Below, piece by piece: positions 8,271 through 17,475 of a stretch of 64,000 bases of DNA. The stretch is from FEN-1219 sp963817615. Lineage in GTDB: Bacteria; Pseudomonadota; Gammaproteobacteria; Steroidobacterales; Rariloculaceae. The DNA is taken from contig CAWFPH010000002.1 of the NCBI GenBank assembly GCA_963817615.1, positions 1,364,001 through 1,428,000 on the forward strand, in the 5' to 3' direction. Numbering within the stretch: position 1 is the first letter of the stretch; each line of letters opens with the position of its first letter. The notes under the pieces are model-generated. The model did not search any database, was not told the origin of the DNA, and saw nothing but the letters and a program-made list of their open reading frames with translations. The position numbers were made by a program, and so were the translations under genes.

Positions 8271-9239
8271 ATGTGGCTCGTTCGAAAGTTCATCGTGCGC
8301 AAGCACGAGCGCGGTCTCCTCTACAGGGATGGAGACTTCATCCAGTTCCTCGCGCCCGGTACCTATCGGTTCGCCGACGCGCGCGGCCGCTACGCGGTCG
8401 AGCGCTTCGACATCACGAAGCCCGGCTTCGAGCACAGGCTCGTCGATTATTTGCTGAAGGAAGAGCGCGACGACGTGGAGTGCCTGTTCCGCGTGGTCGA
8501 GACCGGAGCGGACGAAGTCGCGCTCGTCTTCCACGACGAGCGGCCCGTCGCCGTGCTCGGCCCGGCGGAGCGCAAGCTCTACTGGAAAGGCGTGGTCGCG
8601 ACCCGCGTCGAGCGTTTCGACTTGACGCAGGGACTCGCAGTGGACGCGCGCGTTGCAAAGCGGCTCGTGAGCGGCGCCGATGCCCGCGTGCTCGCGATCG
8701 CGGAGCAGGCGCTCGGCGCAAAGGTCGTGCCGGAGGGCCACGCCGGACTCCTCTACGTCGATGGCGAGCTCGTCGAGACGCTGCGCTCGGGGCTGCACGC
8801 GTTCTGGCGGTACGAGCGGGTCGTCGACGTCGAGCTCGTGGACTTGCGCGTGAAGACGCTCGAAGTCGAAGGCCACGAGATCCTGACGAAGGACAAGGTC
8901 GCGCTGCGCGTGAACTCGACCGCTACGTACCGCTTCGTCGACGCGGCCAAGGCCGTTCGTGCCGTGAAAGATCCGTTGGATCACCTCTACAAAGAGGTCC
9001 AGCTCGCGCAGCGCGCCGCGGTCGGCACGCGCACGCTCGACGAGCTGCTGGCGGACGAGACGGCGGTGGATGGCGAGGTCACCGATATCCTGAGCCGACA
9101 TTTCGCCGAGATCGGGCTATCGGTTACGAGTGTCGGAGTGAACGAGCTCGTCTTGCCGCGACACCTGAAGCAGCCGCTCGCGAAGGTGGCGGATGACGAC
9201 AACGCCGCGCAAGCGTCTTTCGCTAGCGCACGGAGCTGA
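8271..9239 (+). CDS. Slipin family (SPFH/band 7) protein
   Basis: 322 residues. Two related halves are visible: an N-terminal KHERGLLYRDGDFIQFLAPGTYRF and, in the middle, PEGHAGLLYVDGELVETLRSG, the latter opening the band-7 domain (KDKVALRVNSTATYRFVDAAKAV). A helical region follows (residues about 240-300). The typical long N-terminal membrane hairpin of stomatins is not evident. Slipins form membrane-associated oligomers. I recall slipin genes near rtcB in other bacteria, which suggests a role in a membrane-linked RNA-damage response, but that link is inference. ATG 8271 is preceded by GGGGGAACGC; the promoter/terminator unit lies directly upstream. Confidence 0.85.
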   Translation: MWLVRKFIVRKHERGLLYRDGDFIQFLAPGTYRFADARGRYAVERFDITKPGFEHRLVDYLLKEERDDVECLFRVVETGADEVALVFHDERPVAVLGPAERKLYWKGVVATRVERFDLTQGLAVDARVAKRLVSGADARVLAIAEQALGAKVVPEGHAGLLYVDGELVETLRSGLHAFWRYERVVDVELVDLRVKTLEVEGHEILTKDKVALRVNSTATYRFVDAAKAVRAVKDPLDHLYKEVQLAQRAAVGTRTLDELLADETAVDGEVTDILSRHFAEIGLSVTSVGVNELVLPRHLKQPLAKVADDDNAAQASFASARS

Positions 9240-9325
9240 GCGCGACCCGTTCGTCCAACGACGCGACGTGATGGAGCGCGACGCCGTGTTGCCGCGGTTG
9301 AAGGCGCTCGCGACGCTCGGCCTCG

Positions 9326-9358
9326 GGAGGGCGGCGCGGCCGCCCTCCGCGGGCTTTT
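9326..9358 (+). terminator. Intrinsic terminator after the slipin gene
   Basis: A perfect 10-bp GC stem (9326-9335 with 9339-9348, loop GCG) is followed by GCGGGCTTTT. It lies between convergent genes (slipin ends at 9239, GDSL ends at 9439). The short T tract is on the plus strand. Confidence 0.7.
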
Positions 9359-9438
9359 CGTGTCGTTGCGACTCCACTGACCGTTCCTGCCGCCGGCCAC
9401 TGCAAGAGTTCGCCCGCGCGTCAAGCGTCGCCGGCGCG

Positions 9439-10569
9439 CTAGAGCGCCGCAATCAGCGCCGCACCGAGCGCCGAGTGCGCGGCGCCGGTCGGGTGTATCC
9501 CGTCCCAGAACACGAACCGGTCGAACTTCGGCTGCTCGCCGGCAGCGGGTGCGCAGTCCGGTGCGAACACGCGCTCGGCTGTCGCGCTCGCGCGGTAGCG
9601 GTCGCTGTCGAAGCACGCGTCCGCAGCGTCGCCGCCGTGCGCGAGGGTCGCCGCCTGCACCGCGATCCATGCGGCGCGCAGGTCGAACCGAACGAGCACC
9701 GGCGCCGTGGGCGCATTCCAGATGGCGCGTGCCGCGAGAGCGTCGATGAGCGCGCTCAAGCGCTCGTCGAAGGCCGCCGAGATCGCGCTCGCGGTCGCGA
9801 GCAGTCCGGCTTCGTCCGAGCTCGCGGCCGCGGTCGCCCGGGCGTCGGGCAGTGTCGCTAGATCGGGCACGTTCGCGACTACGATTCGTCGCGCACCGAA
9901 GTCGAGCAGGCGCTCGACGTTCGCGCCGATCGCATCGACCGCCGCGGCCACCACGTCGGCGCTCGCCTGTGCCGCGGTCGGACCGCCGGACGCGGCCGTC
10001 TGCAGCGCGTCGATTGCGTCGTTGCCGCCGATCATCACGACGTAAAGCGCATCGGCCGGCAGCGGCCGATGATCGAGCAGGAGCGCGTCGACTTGGGCGG
10101 TGAGATCCGTCGCGCGCTCGGTGCGTGCCTTGGCGCCCGCGACCGCGTAGTCCGTGCCGCGCGCCGGGCGATTCGGCTCGAGGTGCAGTGACGGGGCGAG
10201 CTCGCCCAAGCCGAAGTGCTGGGCCACATACTCGACGGCCACGGGGCCGTTGCTGACGCGGCTCTTTCGGTAGAACAGATCGTCGCAGGGTCGGGGCACG
10301 ACGAGCACGTCGGCCGGGTTGCAGAGGCCGACGGTCGGCGGGCTCACCGGCTTGCCGAGGAGCGAGTCGGCGGCTGCCGCCGCATTGCCGACGTCCGAGA
10401 GGCTGTCGCCGAGCACGAACACGGCGGACGCGGAATCGATCCCCGTGCTCGCTCCGGCGGGCGGGCCTTCGCTCGATCGGTCGCCGGCCGACTCGCCGCC
10501 GTCGCCGCCCGATGAGCAGGCGCCGAGCGCTGCACCGAGCAGGAGCGCCATGATCGCGGTGACACGCAT
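9439..10569 (-). CDS. SGNH/GDSL hydrolase lipoprotein
   Basis: 376 residues. The lipoprotein signal peptide MRVTAIMALLLGAALGAC ends in a good lipobox. Block I is VFVLGDSLSDVGN (nucleophilic Ser), block III is VVMIGGNDAID (Asn) and block V is FWDGIHPTGAAH (catalytic Asp and His). All esterase/lipase GDSL catalytic residues are therefore present. The acyl substrate is unknown; attachment to the outer membrane is likely since no Asp follows the lipid Cys (CSSGG). The ATG at 10569 is chosen for the signal peptide. It lies 103 bp downstream of the DUF5916 gene on the same strand. Confidence 0.9.
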   Translation of the reverse strand: MRVTAIMALLLGAALGACSSGGDGGESAGDRSSEGPPAGASTGIDSASAVFVLGDSLSDVGNAAAAADSLLGKPVSPPTVGLCNPADVLVVPRPCDDLFYRKSRVSNGPVAVEYVAQHFGLGELAPSLHLEPNRPARGTDYAVAGAKARTERATDLTAQVDALLLDHRPLPADALYVVMIGGNDAIDALQTAASGGPTAAQASADVVAAAVDAIGANVERLLDFGARRIVVANVPDLATLPDARATAAASSDEAGLLATASAISAAFDERLSALIDALAARAIWNAPTAPVLVRFDLRAAWIAVQAATLAHGGDAADACFDSDRYRASATAERVFAPDCAPAAGEQPKFDRFVFWDGIHPTGAAHSALGAALIAAL

Positions 10570-10672
10570 GCACGAACCGTAACAGAAAGATCGCGCGGCC
10601 GAGGGACCGTGACGGAGCGGATCTCGCTCCGTCCTTCGGGCTCGCGCGCGCCGGTCCACCACCGACCGGAAG

Positions 10673-12859
10673 TCAGAAGCGGAACGTGTAGCTGAACTTG
10701 ACCGTCGCCTCGGCGTCGGCCGAGCGAAGGCGGTTGTCGAAATCGAGATCGTCGAGCGTGTGGTTGAGCACGATATAGCCTTCGCGGCCGGCTCGGGGAA
10801 TCCAATGGAGCCGCAGGTTCACGCCCATGAGCTCCGAGACGTTGTCGTATTGGATGCGCGTCACCCAGCTCAACGTGGGTGAGAATGCGACGTCGGTGCG
10901 CACCTCGACCAAGCGCGTCTCGAACGAGCCGGACGGCAACGGCAGGTCGATGTCGTTGTATTCATAGGCCACTTGCGTGCGCAGATGCGCGGACGGCCGC
11001 CAGACGACCTTCGTCGAGATCTCGCGCCGGTTGCCGCCGTAAAATTCGCCGCTTTGCAGCGACACCTTCGCCGCGAGCTTGCGCTGCTCGCCGGTATCGA
11101 GCTGCACGCGCGTCGCGTCGAACGTGTACGACCCCGGCGGGATCGACACGCCGCGGAAGATCTCGAACGCCTCGACGAGCACCTCCCGCTCGGTCGAGCG
11201 CTGCAGCGCGAGCTTGTCGCCTCGGCGGCTCTCGACCTCGGCGAGGCGGTACCTCACGAGCTCCGATTGCAGCTCGCCGTCGAGTCCCTCGTAGCGTTCG
11301 ACGTTGAAGCCGCCGAGCACGGAGCGCAAATAGCCTGCGCGCGGCCGCGCCGTGTACTGCGTGCCGTAGGTCAGCTGCCGCACGCCGCGGCGATCGAGAA
11401 AGCCCAGCCCCGGGTTGAAGTTCTCGTCGATGTGGGCGAAGCGGATGCCGCCGCGGAAGCCCGTGTTGTTCGGCATCCCGACGTGGACGCCGTAGGCGTC
11501 TTGCCGATCCGTGATTCCCTGCGTCGCGCTGCGCTGCGCCCAGCCGTTCACCTCGATGAGCTTGCCGCCCGGCAACCGGCTGTTGCGGTACAGGAAATCG
11601 GCGCCGGTGAGCGAGTTGTCGAGAATCGAATCGGGATCGCCCTGCGTCGCGATGAAGCCGATGCTCGACTCCTCGAGCAGGTTCGCCGACACGCGCGCGA
11701 CGGTTGCGCTCGTCGTGCCGCTCGGTGCGCCGGTCGCATCCACGCCGTCCTGCCGGACCGACAGCGCGCCGATGTTCCAGCGACCCACGCGGCCGCTCAC
11801 CTTGCCGCCGTAGTGAAGGTCGAGCATGTCGCCGGCCGCCGTGAGTCCGATCGTGCGCGAGAAGAACGGCCGGGCGTTCTGATCGAGCCCGCCGAACTCG
11901 AAGATGTCGGCGTCCTGCAGGAAGAAGTCGCGCTTCTCCGGAAAGAACAAGTCGAAGCGCGTGAGATTGACCTGGCGATCGTCGATTTCGGTCGCGGAAA
12001 AATCCGTGTTCACCGTGAGCGAGCCCGTGAGCCCCGGCGTGATCTTGTAGAACACGTCGAGCGAAGGCTCGAGGCTGTTGTCGAAACCGCTCGGCGGCGC
12101 GAAGTCGCGGCGTCGGCCCACGCTGAGCGACGGCACGACGTCGAGTCCCACGCCTTGCTCGAGTCCCATGAGCCCCGTGACGACGCCGGACACGCTCGGG
12201 TCAGTGTTCCGATTGCGCGACACCCAGCCCATGCGCTCGTCGCGGCGGGCGATCGAGCGGCGGAAATTGATGCCCCAGGTGTCGTTTGCAGGGTCGAACG
12301 ACAGCGTCTTGAACGGAATCTCGATCTCGGTGGTCCAGCCGTCGCCGTCGATTCGCGAGGCCGCGTACCAGATGCCTTGCCAATCCCACTGCTCGTCGCT
12401 GACGTTCTTGTAGAGCGCTTCTTGGCGCAGGCCGTTCGGATTCGTTTGGAAGCGGTAGCCGCTGCGCCGATCGTGAAACGGGTCCAAGATCACCGAGAAC
12501 CAATCGTCGCCGAACACGCGCTCGCCCTGGCGCATGATGCGCGCGGTGATGTCGCCCGGCATCGCGTCGTACAGGTGCGCGCCGATGTACAGCGCATTGT
12601 CGTCGTAGAGCAGATATACGACGGTGGGCTCGCTCGGCGCCGCGTATTCGGTGGGTTGGATCTCGTGCAGGTCGGTGACGCGCGCAGCGGTTTGCCAAAC
12701 GGCTTCGTCGAGCCGGCCGTCGATGACGGGCGGCGCGGCCGTGCGCACGATGCGCACCGCTTTTTCCGCGGCGCCCGAAGGCTCCTGCGCCGCAACGCAG
12801 AGCGGCGCTGCGAGCAGCACGAGCGCGATGAAGCGGCTCACTCGGTTCGAGGCGTTCAA
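10673..12859 (-). CDS. DUF5916 outer-membrane protein with N-terminal carbohydrate-binding-like domain
   Basis: 728 residues with a signal peptide ending near CVAAQEP. Residues about 35-240 form a CBM9-like sandwich (PPVIDGRLDEAVWQTA, YLLYDDNALYIGAHLYD). The rest is the DUF5916 beta-barrel with alternating strands. It holds the family stretch FFPEKRDFFLQDADIFEFGG and ends in the outer-membrane signature FSYTFRF (terminal Phe). The family is common in aerobic heterotrophs and is thought to be an outer-membrane sugar- or peptide-related protein; its function is not established. The GDSL lipoprotein follows on the same strand. Confidence 0.88.
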   Translation of the reverse strand: MNASNRVSRFIALVLLAAPLCVAAQEPSGAAEKAVRIVRTAAPPVIDGRLDEAVWQTAARVTDLHEIQPTEYAAPSEPTVVYLLYDDNALYIGAHLYDAMPGDITARIMRQGERVFGDDWFSVILDPFHDRRSGYRFQTNPNGLRQEALYKNVSDEQWDWQGIWYAASRIDGDGWTTEIEIPFKTLSFDPANDTWGINFRRSIARRDERMGWVSRNRNTDPSVSGVVTGLMGLEQGVGLDVVPSLSVGRRRDFAPPSGFDNSLEPSLDVFYKITPGLTGSLTVNTDFSATEIDDRQVNLTRFDLFFPEKRDFFLQDADIFEFGGLDQNARPFFSRTIGLTAAGDMLDLHYGGKVSGRVGRWNIGALSVRQDGVDATGAPSGTTSATVARVSANLLEESSIGFIATQGDPDSILDNSLTGADFLYRNSRLPGGKLIEVNGWAQRSATQGITDRQDAYGVHVGMPNNTGFRGGIRFAHIDENFNPGLGFLDRRGVRQLTYGTQYTARPRAGYLRSVLGGFNVERYEGLDGELQSELVRYRLAEVESRRGDKLALQRSTEREVLVEAFEIFRGVSIPPGSYTFDATRVQLDTGEQRKLAAKVSLQSGEFYGGNRREISTKVVWRPSAHLRTQVAYEYNDIDLPLPSGSFETRLVEVRTDVAFSPTLSWVTRIQYDNVSELMGVNLRLHWIPRAGREGYIVLNHTLDDLDFDNRLRSADAEATVKFSYTFRF

Positions 12860-13054
12860 GTCCCACCTAAGCGACTACCGGGGTCCGCCGCAACGAACCG
12901 ACACGACGAGTCTCGACGCAGTCGAGGCGCGCGGAAACGAGACGGGGAACCGTGATGATAACGGAACGGCGCGAGGTGTTCAGCGCCTCGGGCGCCGATC
13001 GCGCGCGAGTGTCAAGGCGATATCGGCTCGACCCGACGTTCGGTCGGATCCGAG

Positions 13055-13080
13055 ACGCCGCGCGCCGGAGCGCGCGGCGT
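13055..13080 (-). terminator. GC hairpin after the tandem SnoaL gene
   Basis: A perfect 11-bp stem (13055-13065 with 13070-13080, loop CGGA) begins 12 bases past the stop of the gene ending at 13092. It lacks a clear T tract on the minus strand, so it may act with Rho or merely stabilise the 3' end. Confidence 0.45.
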
Positions 13081-13091
13081 TTCGATCTCGA

Positions 13092-14000
13092 TCAGCGCGC
13101 GGGCCGCGGCGGATTCTTTTGCGCCGCGTCCCAATGCTCCTGGATCATGCCGTTCTCGACGCGCAGCATGTCGAACCAGAACGCCGGATACACGGTATTC
13201 GCGCGGTCCGGATCCTTGCGCAGCTGCTTGACCAGGTAGAACACGTAGGGCCCGCTCGCGATCGTCAGCGTGGGCTTCGACTTCCATTCGCCCGTGAGCG
13301 GTGTCGGCTTCGCGAATCGGCCGAAGAACTCGACGAACGGGGCGCGGCCCGTCGGCACGTTCGGGTTGTGCTGGATGTACGTCGGCGCCATCACCTTCTC
13401 GGCGAGCTCGAGGTGCCCGTACTGCAGGATGTCGCGCATCTCGACGTTCGCGATCTCGATGTTCTTGCGCTCCTGATCGGTATTGTCGAATTTCACCGCG
13501 TCGTAATCGGTGCCCTCCGGCGCCGCGCCGCGCGGACCGCCCGGCATCTTCTCGGCGTAGTCCCAGTGCTCCTGCACCTTGCCGCGCTCGAAGCGCAGTA
13601 GATCGAACGTGTTGTATTTGTAGGTCTTCGCCGCGTCGGCGGGATCCTTGGCCTCGCGCTCCCAGACGAGCAGCACGAAATCGCCCTTCGCGAACTTGAC
13701 GACCGGCTCCTGCGCGAGCTTCTCCGGAATCGGGTTCACCGGCGGGCCGAGGCGTTGGAAGAACGACACGAAGCCCTGCCGGCCGGTCGGCACGTTGATG
13801 TTGTGCTGAATGTAGTCGTCGTCTTGATACTTCGACGTAAGGTCGAGGTGACGGCCTTGAATGCACTCGCGCCACCAGTCGAGCACGAGCTTGAGATTCG
13901 CTTGCTCCTGCGCGTTCATCGGTTGAGCGGCGGCCGGTGCGGCGACCGCGAGCGGCAGCGCGGCTGCGAGCAGCAGCGCCGGGATCGTCAAGTTCTTCAT
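13092..14000 (-). CDS. Exported tandem SnoaL/NTF2-like protein
   Basis: 302 residues with a signal peptide (MKNLTIPALLLAAALPLAVA). Two homologous SnoaL-like domains follow, at residues about 28-155 and 170-300. Each carries the paired motif YIQHN-x-NVPTGR followed by FFxRxxxP and, near its end, QEHWD. The internal duplication is obvious from these repeats. SnoaL-like folds act as polyketide cyclases, isomerases or ligand binders; with a signal peptide this one acts outside the cytoplasm. Its ligand is unknown. ATG 14000 is preceded by GGGGGAGAAC. Confidence 0.85.
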   Translation of the reverse strand: MKNLTIPALLLAAALPLAVAAPAAAQPMNAQEQANLKLVLDWWRECIQGRHLDLTSKYQDDDYIQHNINVPTGRQGFVSFFQRLGPPVNPIPEKLAQEPVVKFAKGDFVLLVWEREAKDPADAAKTYKYNTFDLLRFERGKVQEHWDYAEKMPGGPRGAAPEGTDYDAVKFDNTDQERKNIEIANVEMRDILQYGHLELAEKVMAPTYIQHNPNVPTGRAPFVEFFGRFAKPTPLTGEWKSKPTLTIASGPYVFYLVKQLRKDPDRANTVYPAFWFDMLRVENGMIQEHWDAAQKNPPRPAR

Positions 14001-14182
14001 GTTCTCCCCCAAGCGTCGGTTCGGGCGCGCAGACGGCACGCCCCGAGCGCATCGTAGCCGGACCCGGGGCGGCGGCCAACTGTTCGCCGCGATCGAAGCA
14101 AAATGCCACGGGCCGCGGCACGGCTGCGGTGCCCGCAGTCTTTGCCGCCCGCAACGGCGCGCGCAGGCATAATGCCGTGCAG

Positions 14183-15064
14183 ATGGGCTTCGATCTGCAA
14201 ACCACGCGCTTCATCCTCGAAGCGAAGCGGCGCAACGTCGACTTCGCGGCGACCGCGACGCTCGGCCGGCAAACGCTCGCGTTGCCAAGCGCCGAGTTCG
14301 CGGCGGAAGCACGCCGCTACGGACGAAGCGAGCTCGAGGCTGCGGTCGCCGACGTGTATTCGGCTTTCCCGTACTGCGACGGGTTGCTGCGCGCTCTCGG
14401 TGCTCGTGAGCTCGAAGCGATCGACGCATCGCGCTACGAGCAGGCCGACATCGTGTTGGACATGAATCGACCGGCGCCGACCGAGCTGCACGGCCGGTAT
14501 AGCGCCGTCATCGACGGCGGCACGCTCGAGCACATCTTCGATGTGCCGCAGGCGTTTCGCAACGTCGCGGCGTTGTTACGTGTAGGCGGTCACTTCATTT
14601 CCGTCAACGGCACGAACAACTTCATGGGGCACGGCTTCTACCAGTTCAGCCCGGAGCTGTTCTTTCGCGTGCTCGCGCCGGAGAACGGCTTCGAGCTCGA
14701 GACGCTCGTGCTGAGTGAAACGCACCGCGATTCCTATTGGTACGAGGCCAGCGACCCTGCGGTCGTGCGCCAGCGCCTGGAGCTCGTGAACGGACATCCG
14801 ACCTACGTGATGGTTCGCGCCCGCAAGGTCGGCGACGTGCCGCTGTTTGCGGTGCCGCCGCAGCAGAGCGATTATTCTCAGCAGAGCTGGCGTGGCAACG
14901 ACATCCATGCGCCGCCGCCCGCGGAGGCGGACTACCGCGCGCCGCGGCTACGTACGACGCTGCGGCGTACGTTGCCGCGAGCATTGAAGCTGCGCCTGCG
15001 CGCGTTCGCGCAGGCCGCGAAGAACGCCTACACGGCACCCCATCTTCGCCGGCGCGAGCCGTAG
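14183..15064 (+). CDS. SAM-dependent methyltransferase of a surface-polysaccharide cluster
   Basis: About 293 residues. The methyltransferase core is recognised by the post-core stretch YSAVIDGGTLEHIFDVPQAF and LLRVGGHFISVNG; the usual glycine-rich motif I is weak. A C-terminal basic tail (LRTTLRRTLPRALKLRLRAF) may bind membrane. Such proteins are common in O-antigen and exopolysaccharide clusters, modifying sugars. ATG 14183 (MGFDLQTTRF) is preferred; a GTG two codons earlier is possible and there is no clear ribosome-binding site. It converges on the flippase gene with only 6 bp between stops. Confidence 0.75.
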   Translation: MGFDLQTTRFILEAKRRNVDFAATATLGRQTLALPSAEFAAEARRYGRSELEAAVADVYSAFPYCDGLLRALGARELEAIDASRYEQADIVLDMNRPAPTELHGRYSAVIDGGTLEHIFDVPQAFRNVAALLRVGGHFISVNGTNNFMGHGFYQFSPELFFRVLAPENGFELETLVLSETHRDSYWYEASDPAVVRQRLELVNGHPTYVMVRARKVGDVPLFAVPPQQSDYSQQSWRGNDIHAPPPAEADYRAPRLRTTLRRTLPRALKLRLRAFAQAAKNAYTAPHLRRREP

Positions 15065-15070
15065 GCGGAA

Positions 15071-16582
15071 TCAGCCCGCCGGCCGGCCCTGGGAGGCTGC
15101 GGCGAGGCGCGTTCGTGCGCCTTGGCCGAGCGCGGCTGCAACGACGGCGGCCGCCACGACGAGCGTCGCGGCGAGCCGCGACCAATCATCGGCGAGAAGC
15201 CCGAAGACACGCGTCGCGATGCCGATCGCCGCTGCGCCGAGGCCTGCCGCGGCGACCGGCGGTGCACAGGCGGCGAGAAAGGAGCGCGCGACGTGCGGAC
15301 GGGCAAACACTTGCTGCAGCGGGTCCTTGAAATACCAGGTCGCGAAATTCACGACCGCTCCCGCGACCATGCCGATCGCGACGCCGATGGCGCCCATGTA
15401 TAGGCCGAGGCCGATGCCGAGACCGAGCGCGACGACCGCGTCGAGCAGTGGACCGAGCAGCACCGTGCGATGACGGCCGGTTGCGATCGTGACGCTACCG
15501 TACATCGACATTGCGAGCCGGATGATCTGCGCGAGGACCAGCAAGGCGACGTACGGCGCCGCGGCCGCCGCGTACGACTTCCCGACCCACAGCGTGAGCG
15601 GCGCGGCTGCGGCGAGCGCAAGCGGCACACCGGCGGCGAGCGACAGGCCTACGCCGATCCGACCGCCCCGGTTGAGCAGGTAGCTCAGGCCGCGCACGTC
15701 GCCGCCGCCGTAGTGGCGGGCGGCCGCCGGCAGCGCCGAGTTGTAGCCCGCGGAAAGGAAGCCGACGAACAGCGTAGCGACGGTCAAGCCAACGGAGTAG
15801 TACGGTGTCTGGGAGAAATCGACCTTGCTGACGATCACGAGATCGCTGCCGAAGCTCGCCGCCGCGAGCAGGTTCCAAAAGACGAAAGGCGAGCAAAAGC
15901 TCCACAGCTCGCGGTAGTGCGCAGGGCTCGCGAGCCGGAACAGCGCGTGGCCCGGGTCGGACGCTTTTCGCCAGGCGAACGCGAGCCCGGCCAGAATCGA
16001 TAGCTGGCCGGCGCAAAACGCGATCGCAATCGCATCCAAACGCCGGAACAGCACCGCGGCAAGAACGAGGAGCAGGCACTGCAGCGTGCGGCCGACGATG
16101 AGCACGGAGGCCGGAACGTGCGCGCGCCGCTCGCCGAGGAAGATGCCGGTGATCGGCGTGCCTGCGAGCCCGATCGCGGCCGAGGCGCCGCACAGGAACA
16201 CCGCCGCCCTGAAGTCGCTCACCAGGGCGCGCGGCAGGTCGCTCACGAAGTGCGGTGCGGCGAAGGCGCCGCCGGCGGCAAGCAAGACTCCGACGAGCGC
16301 GGCGGCCGAGCTCATGTGAAACGCCGCGACGACGATGCCGTTGCGCTGCTCGGCCGCGCCGGCGCCTTCGGCGACCGCTACGAATCGGCCGACGGCGCCC
16401 TGCAAGCCGAAGCCGAGCAGGAGCACGTAGCTCGCAATCTGCAGGGCTAGCGCCCAGGCGCCGTAGGCTTCCGGCGTCAGGATTCGCGTGAGAAACGGCG
16501 GCAGCACGACGGCCATGAGGCCGGTCGAGGCGCCCATCGCGACCGTCCAAAACCCATTCCATGCAAGCGATCGCTTGTTCAA
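15071..16582 (-). CDS. Wzx-like oligosaccharide/polysaccharide flippase
   Basis: About 503 residues with roughly 12-14 hydrophobic helices and few charges, typical of MATE/MOP-superfamily polysaccharide exporters. The first helix pair carries the family-like PPFLTRILTPEAYGAWALAL. Wzx proteins flip undecaprenyl-PP-linked repeat units across the inner membrane. The start is uncertain: TTG 16582 (LNKRSLAWNGF) matches where relatives begin. In-frame starts at 16681 and 16744 would add an unrelated Pro/Gly-rich segment overlapping the divergent gene's leader. It is flanked by methyltransferases and GT4 enzymes but on the opposite strand. Confidence 0.82.
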   Translation of the reverse strand: MNKRSLAWNGFWTVAMGASTGLMAVVLPPFLTRILTPEAYGAWALALQIASYVLLLGFGLQGAVGRFVAVAEGAGAAEQRNGIVVAAFHMSSAAALVGVLLAAGGAFAAPHFVSDLPRALVSDFRAAVFLCGASAAIGLAGTPITGIFLGERRAHVPASVLIVGRTLQCLLLVLAAVLFRRLDAIAIAFCAGQLSILAGLAFAWRKASDPGHALFRLASPAHYRELWSFCSPFVFWNLLAAASFGSDLVIVSKVDFSQTPYYSVGLTVATLFVGFLSAGYNSALPAAARHYGGGDVRGLSYLLNRGGRIGVGLSLAAGVPLALAAAAPLTLWVGKSYAAAAAPYVALLVLAQIIRLAMSMYGSVTIATGRHRTVLLGPLLDAVVALGLGIGLGLYMGAIGVAIGMVAGAVVNFATWYFKDPLQQVFARPHVARSFLAACAPPVAAAGLGAAAIGIATRVFGLLADDWSRLAATLVVAAAVVAAALGQGARTRLAAASQGRPAG

Positions 16583-16712
16583 TGGCTCGTCCGCGCCGCC
16601 GCCTGCGGCAGCATCAACATTCTGCCATAGTGAGTCCGTGAGCCCGGGCGGCTCGAGCCCGCTGCGGCCCGGATCTTGCACGACCTGTCGCCAGCCTGCG
16701 TTCGAGGGACGG

Positions 16713-17475
16713 ATGGAAGCGAGCCGCGCGTCGAATCTCGGCACCGCCGAGCGAGAGTGGATCGAGAACGCTTATTGGCGCGACTCGCCGACGGAAGGCC
16801 CGGGCGTCGAGTCGCTCGACAACCTGCTCAACAAGATGGGCGAGGCGCGCATCTTCGTATCCTATCTGCGCGCCCTGCAGCAGCGTCTCGCCGAGCGCGG
16901 CACCGTGCTCGAGTTGGGTGCGGGACAAGGGTGGGGCAGCTGCATCTACAAAAAGCTTCATCCCGACGCATGCGTGATCGCGACGGATCTCAGCGCGTTT
17001 GCGATCGGTAGCATCGAGTATTGGCATCGCGTTTTCGGAGTGCGCACGGACCGGCACTATGCGTGCAAGAGTTACGCCACCGCCGAGCCCGATGCGAGCG
17101 TCGATTTCGTGTACTGTTTTGCAGCCGCTCACCACTTTGCCGAGCCCGCGCAAACGCTTGCGGAAATACAGCCGTATCCTGCGCCCCGGCGGGCGCGCAA
17201 TGTTCTTGCACGAGCCGGTGGTCGGGCGCCTTCTCTATCCGCTGGCGTACCGACGCGTGAACGCCTTGCGACCGGCCGTTCCCGAAGATCTGCTGATCGT
17301 CCGCGAAGTCGAGCGGCTCGCGGCGCGCGCCGGTCTCGGCGTCGAGGTGCTGCGCAACGAGCGCTTGCTCGGCGCTGCCGCGTTTCCCACGTTGAGCTAC
17401 CGGCTGCAGCGGTTCGCGCCGTTTCTCGCGAACGTGCTGCCGTCGAGCGCCAGCTTCGTGTTCACCAAGCGGTGA
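16713..17475 (+). pseudogene. Class I SAM methyltransferase, broken by a +1 frameshift near 17164
   Basis: The first part (ATG 16713, GAGGGA upstream) encodes a good methyltransferase N-terminus: VLELGAGQGWGSC (motif I), ATDLSAF and FVYCFAAAHHFAEPAQTLAE. Translation then leaves frame. The expected continuation, YSRILRPGGRAMFLHEPVVG through to SASFVFTKR and the stop at 17475, is in the next frame. Removing one A from the AAA at 17164-17166 restores a continuous about 253-residue protein (LAEYSRILRPGG). It could be a real inactivating mutation, a phase-variation or slippage site, or a sequencing/assembly error. The repaired 3' end overlaps the convergent GT4 gene by 14 bp. Confidence 0.8.

Noticed and set aside
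10973..12955. Plus-strand frame of about 660 codons
   Set aside because: Antisense shadow of the DUF5916 gene, which has a signal peptide, family motifs and a barrel terminus on the other strand.
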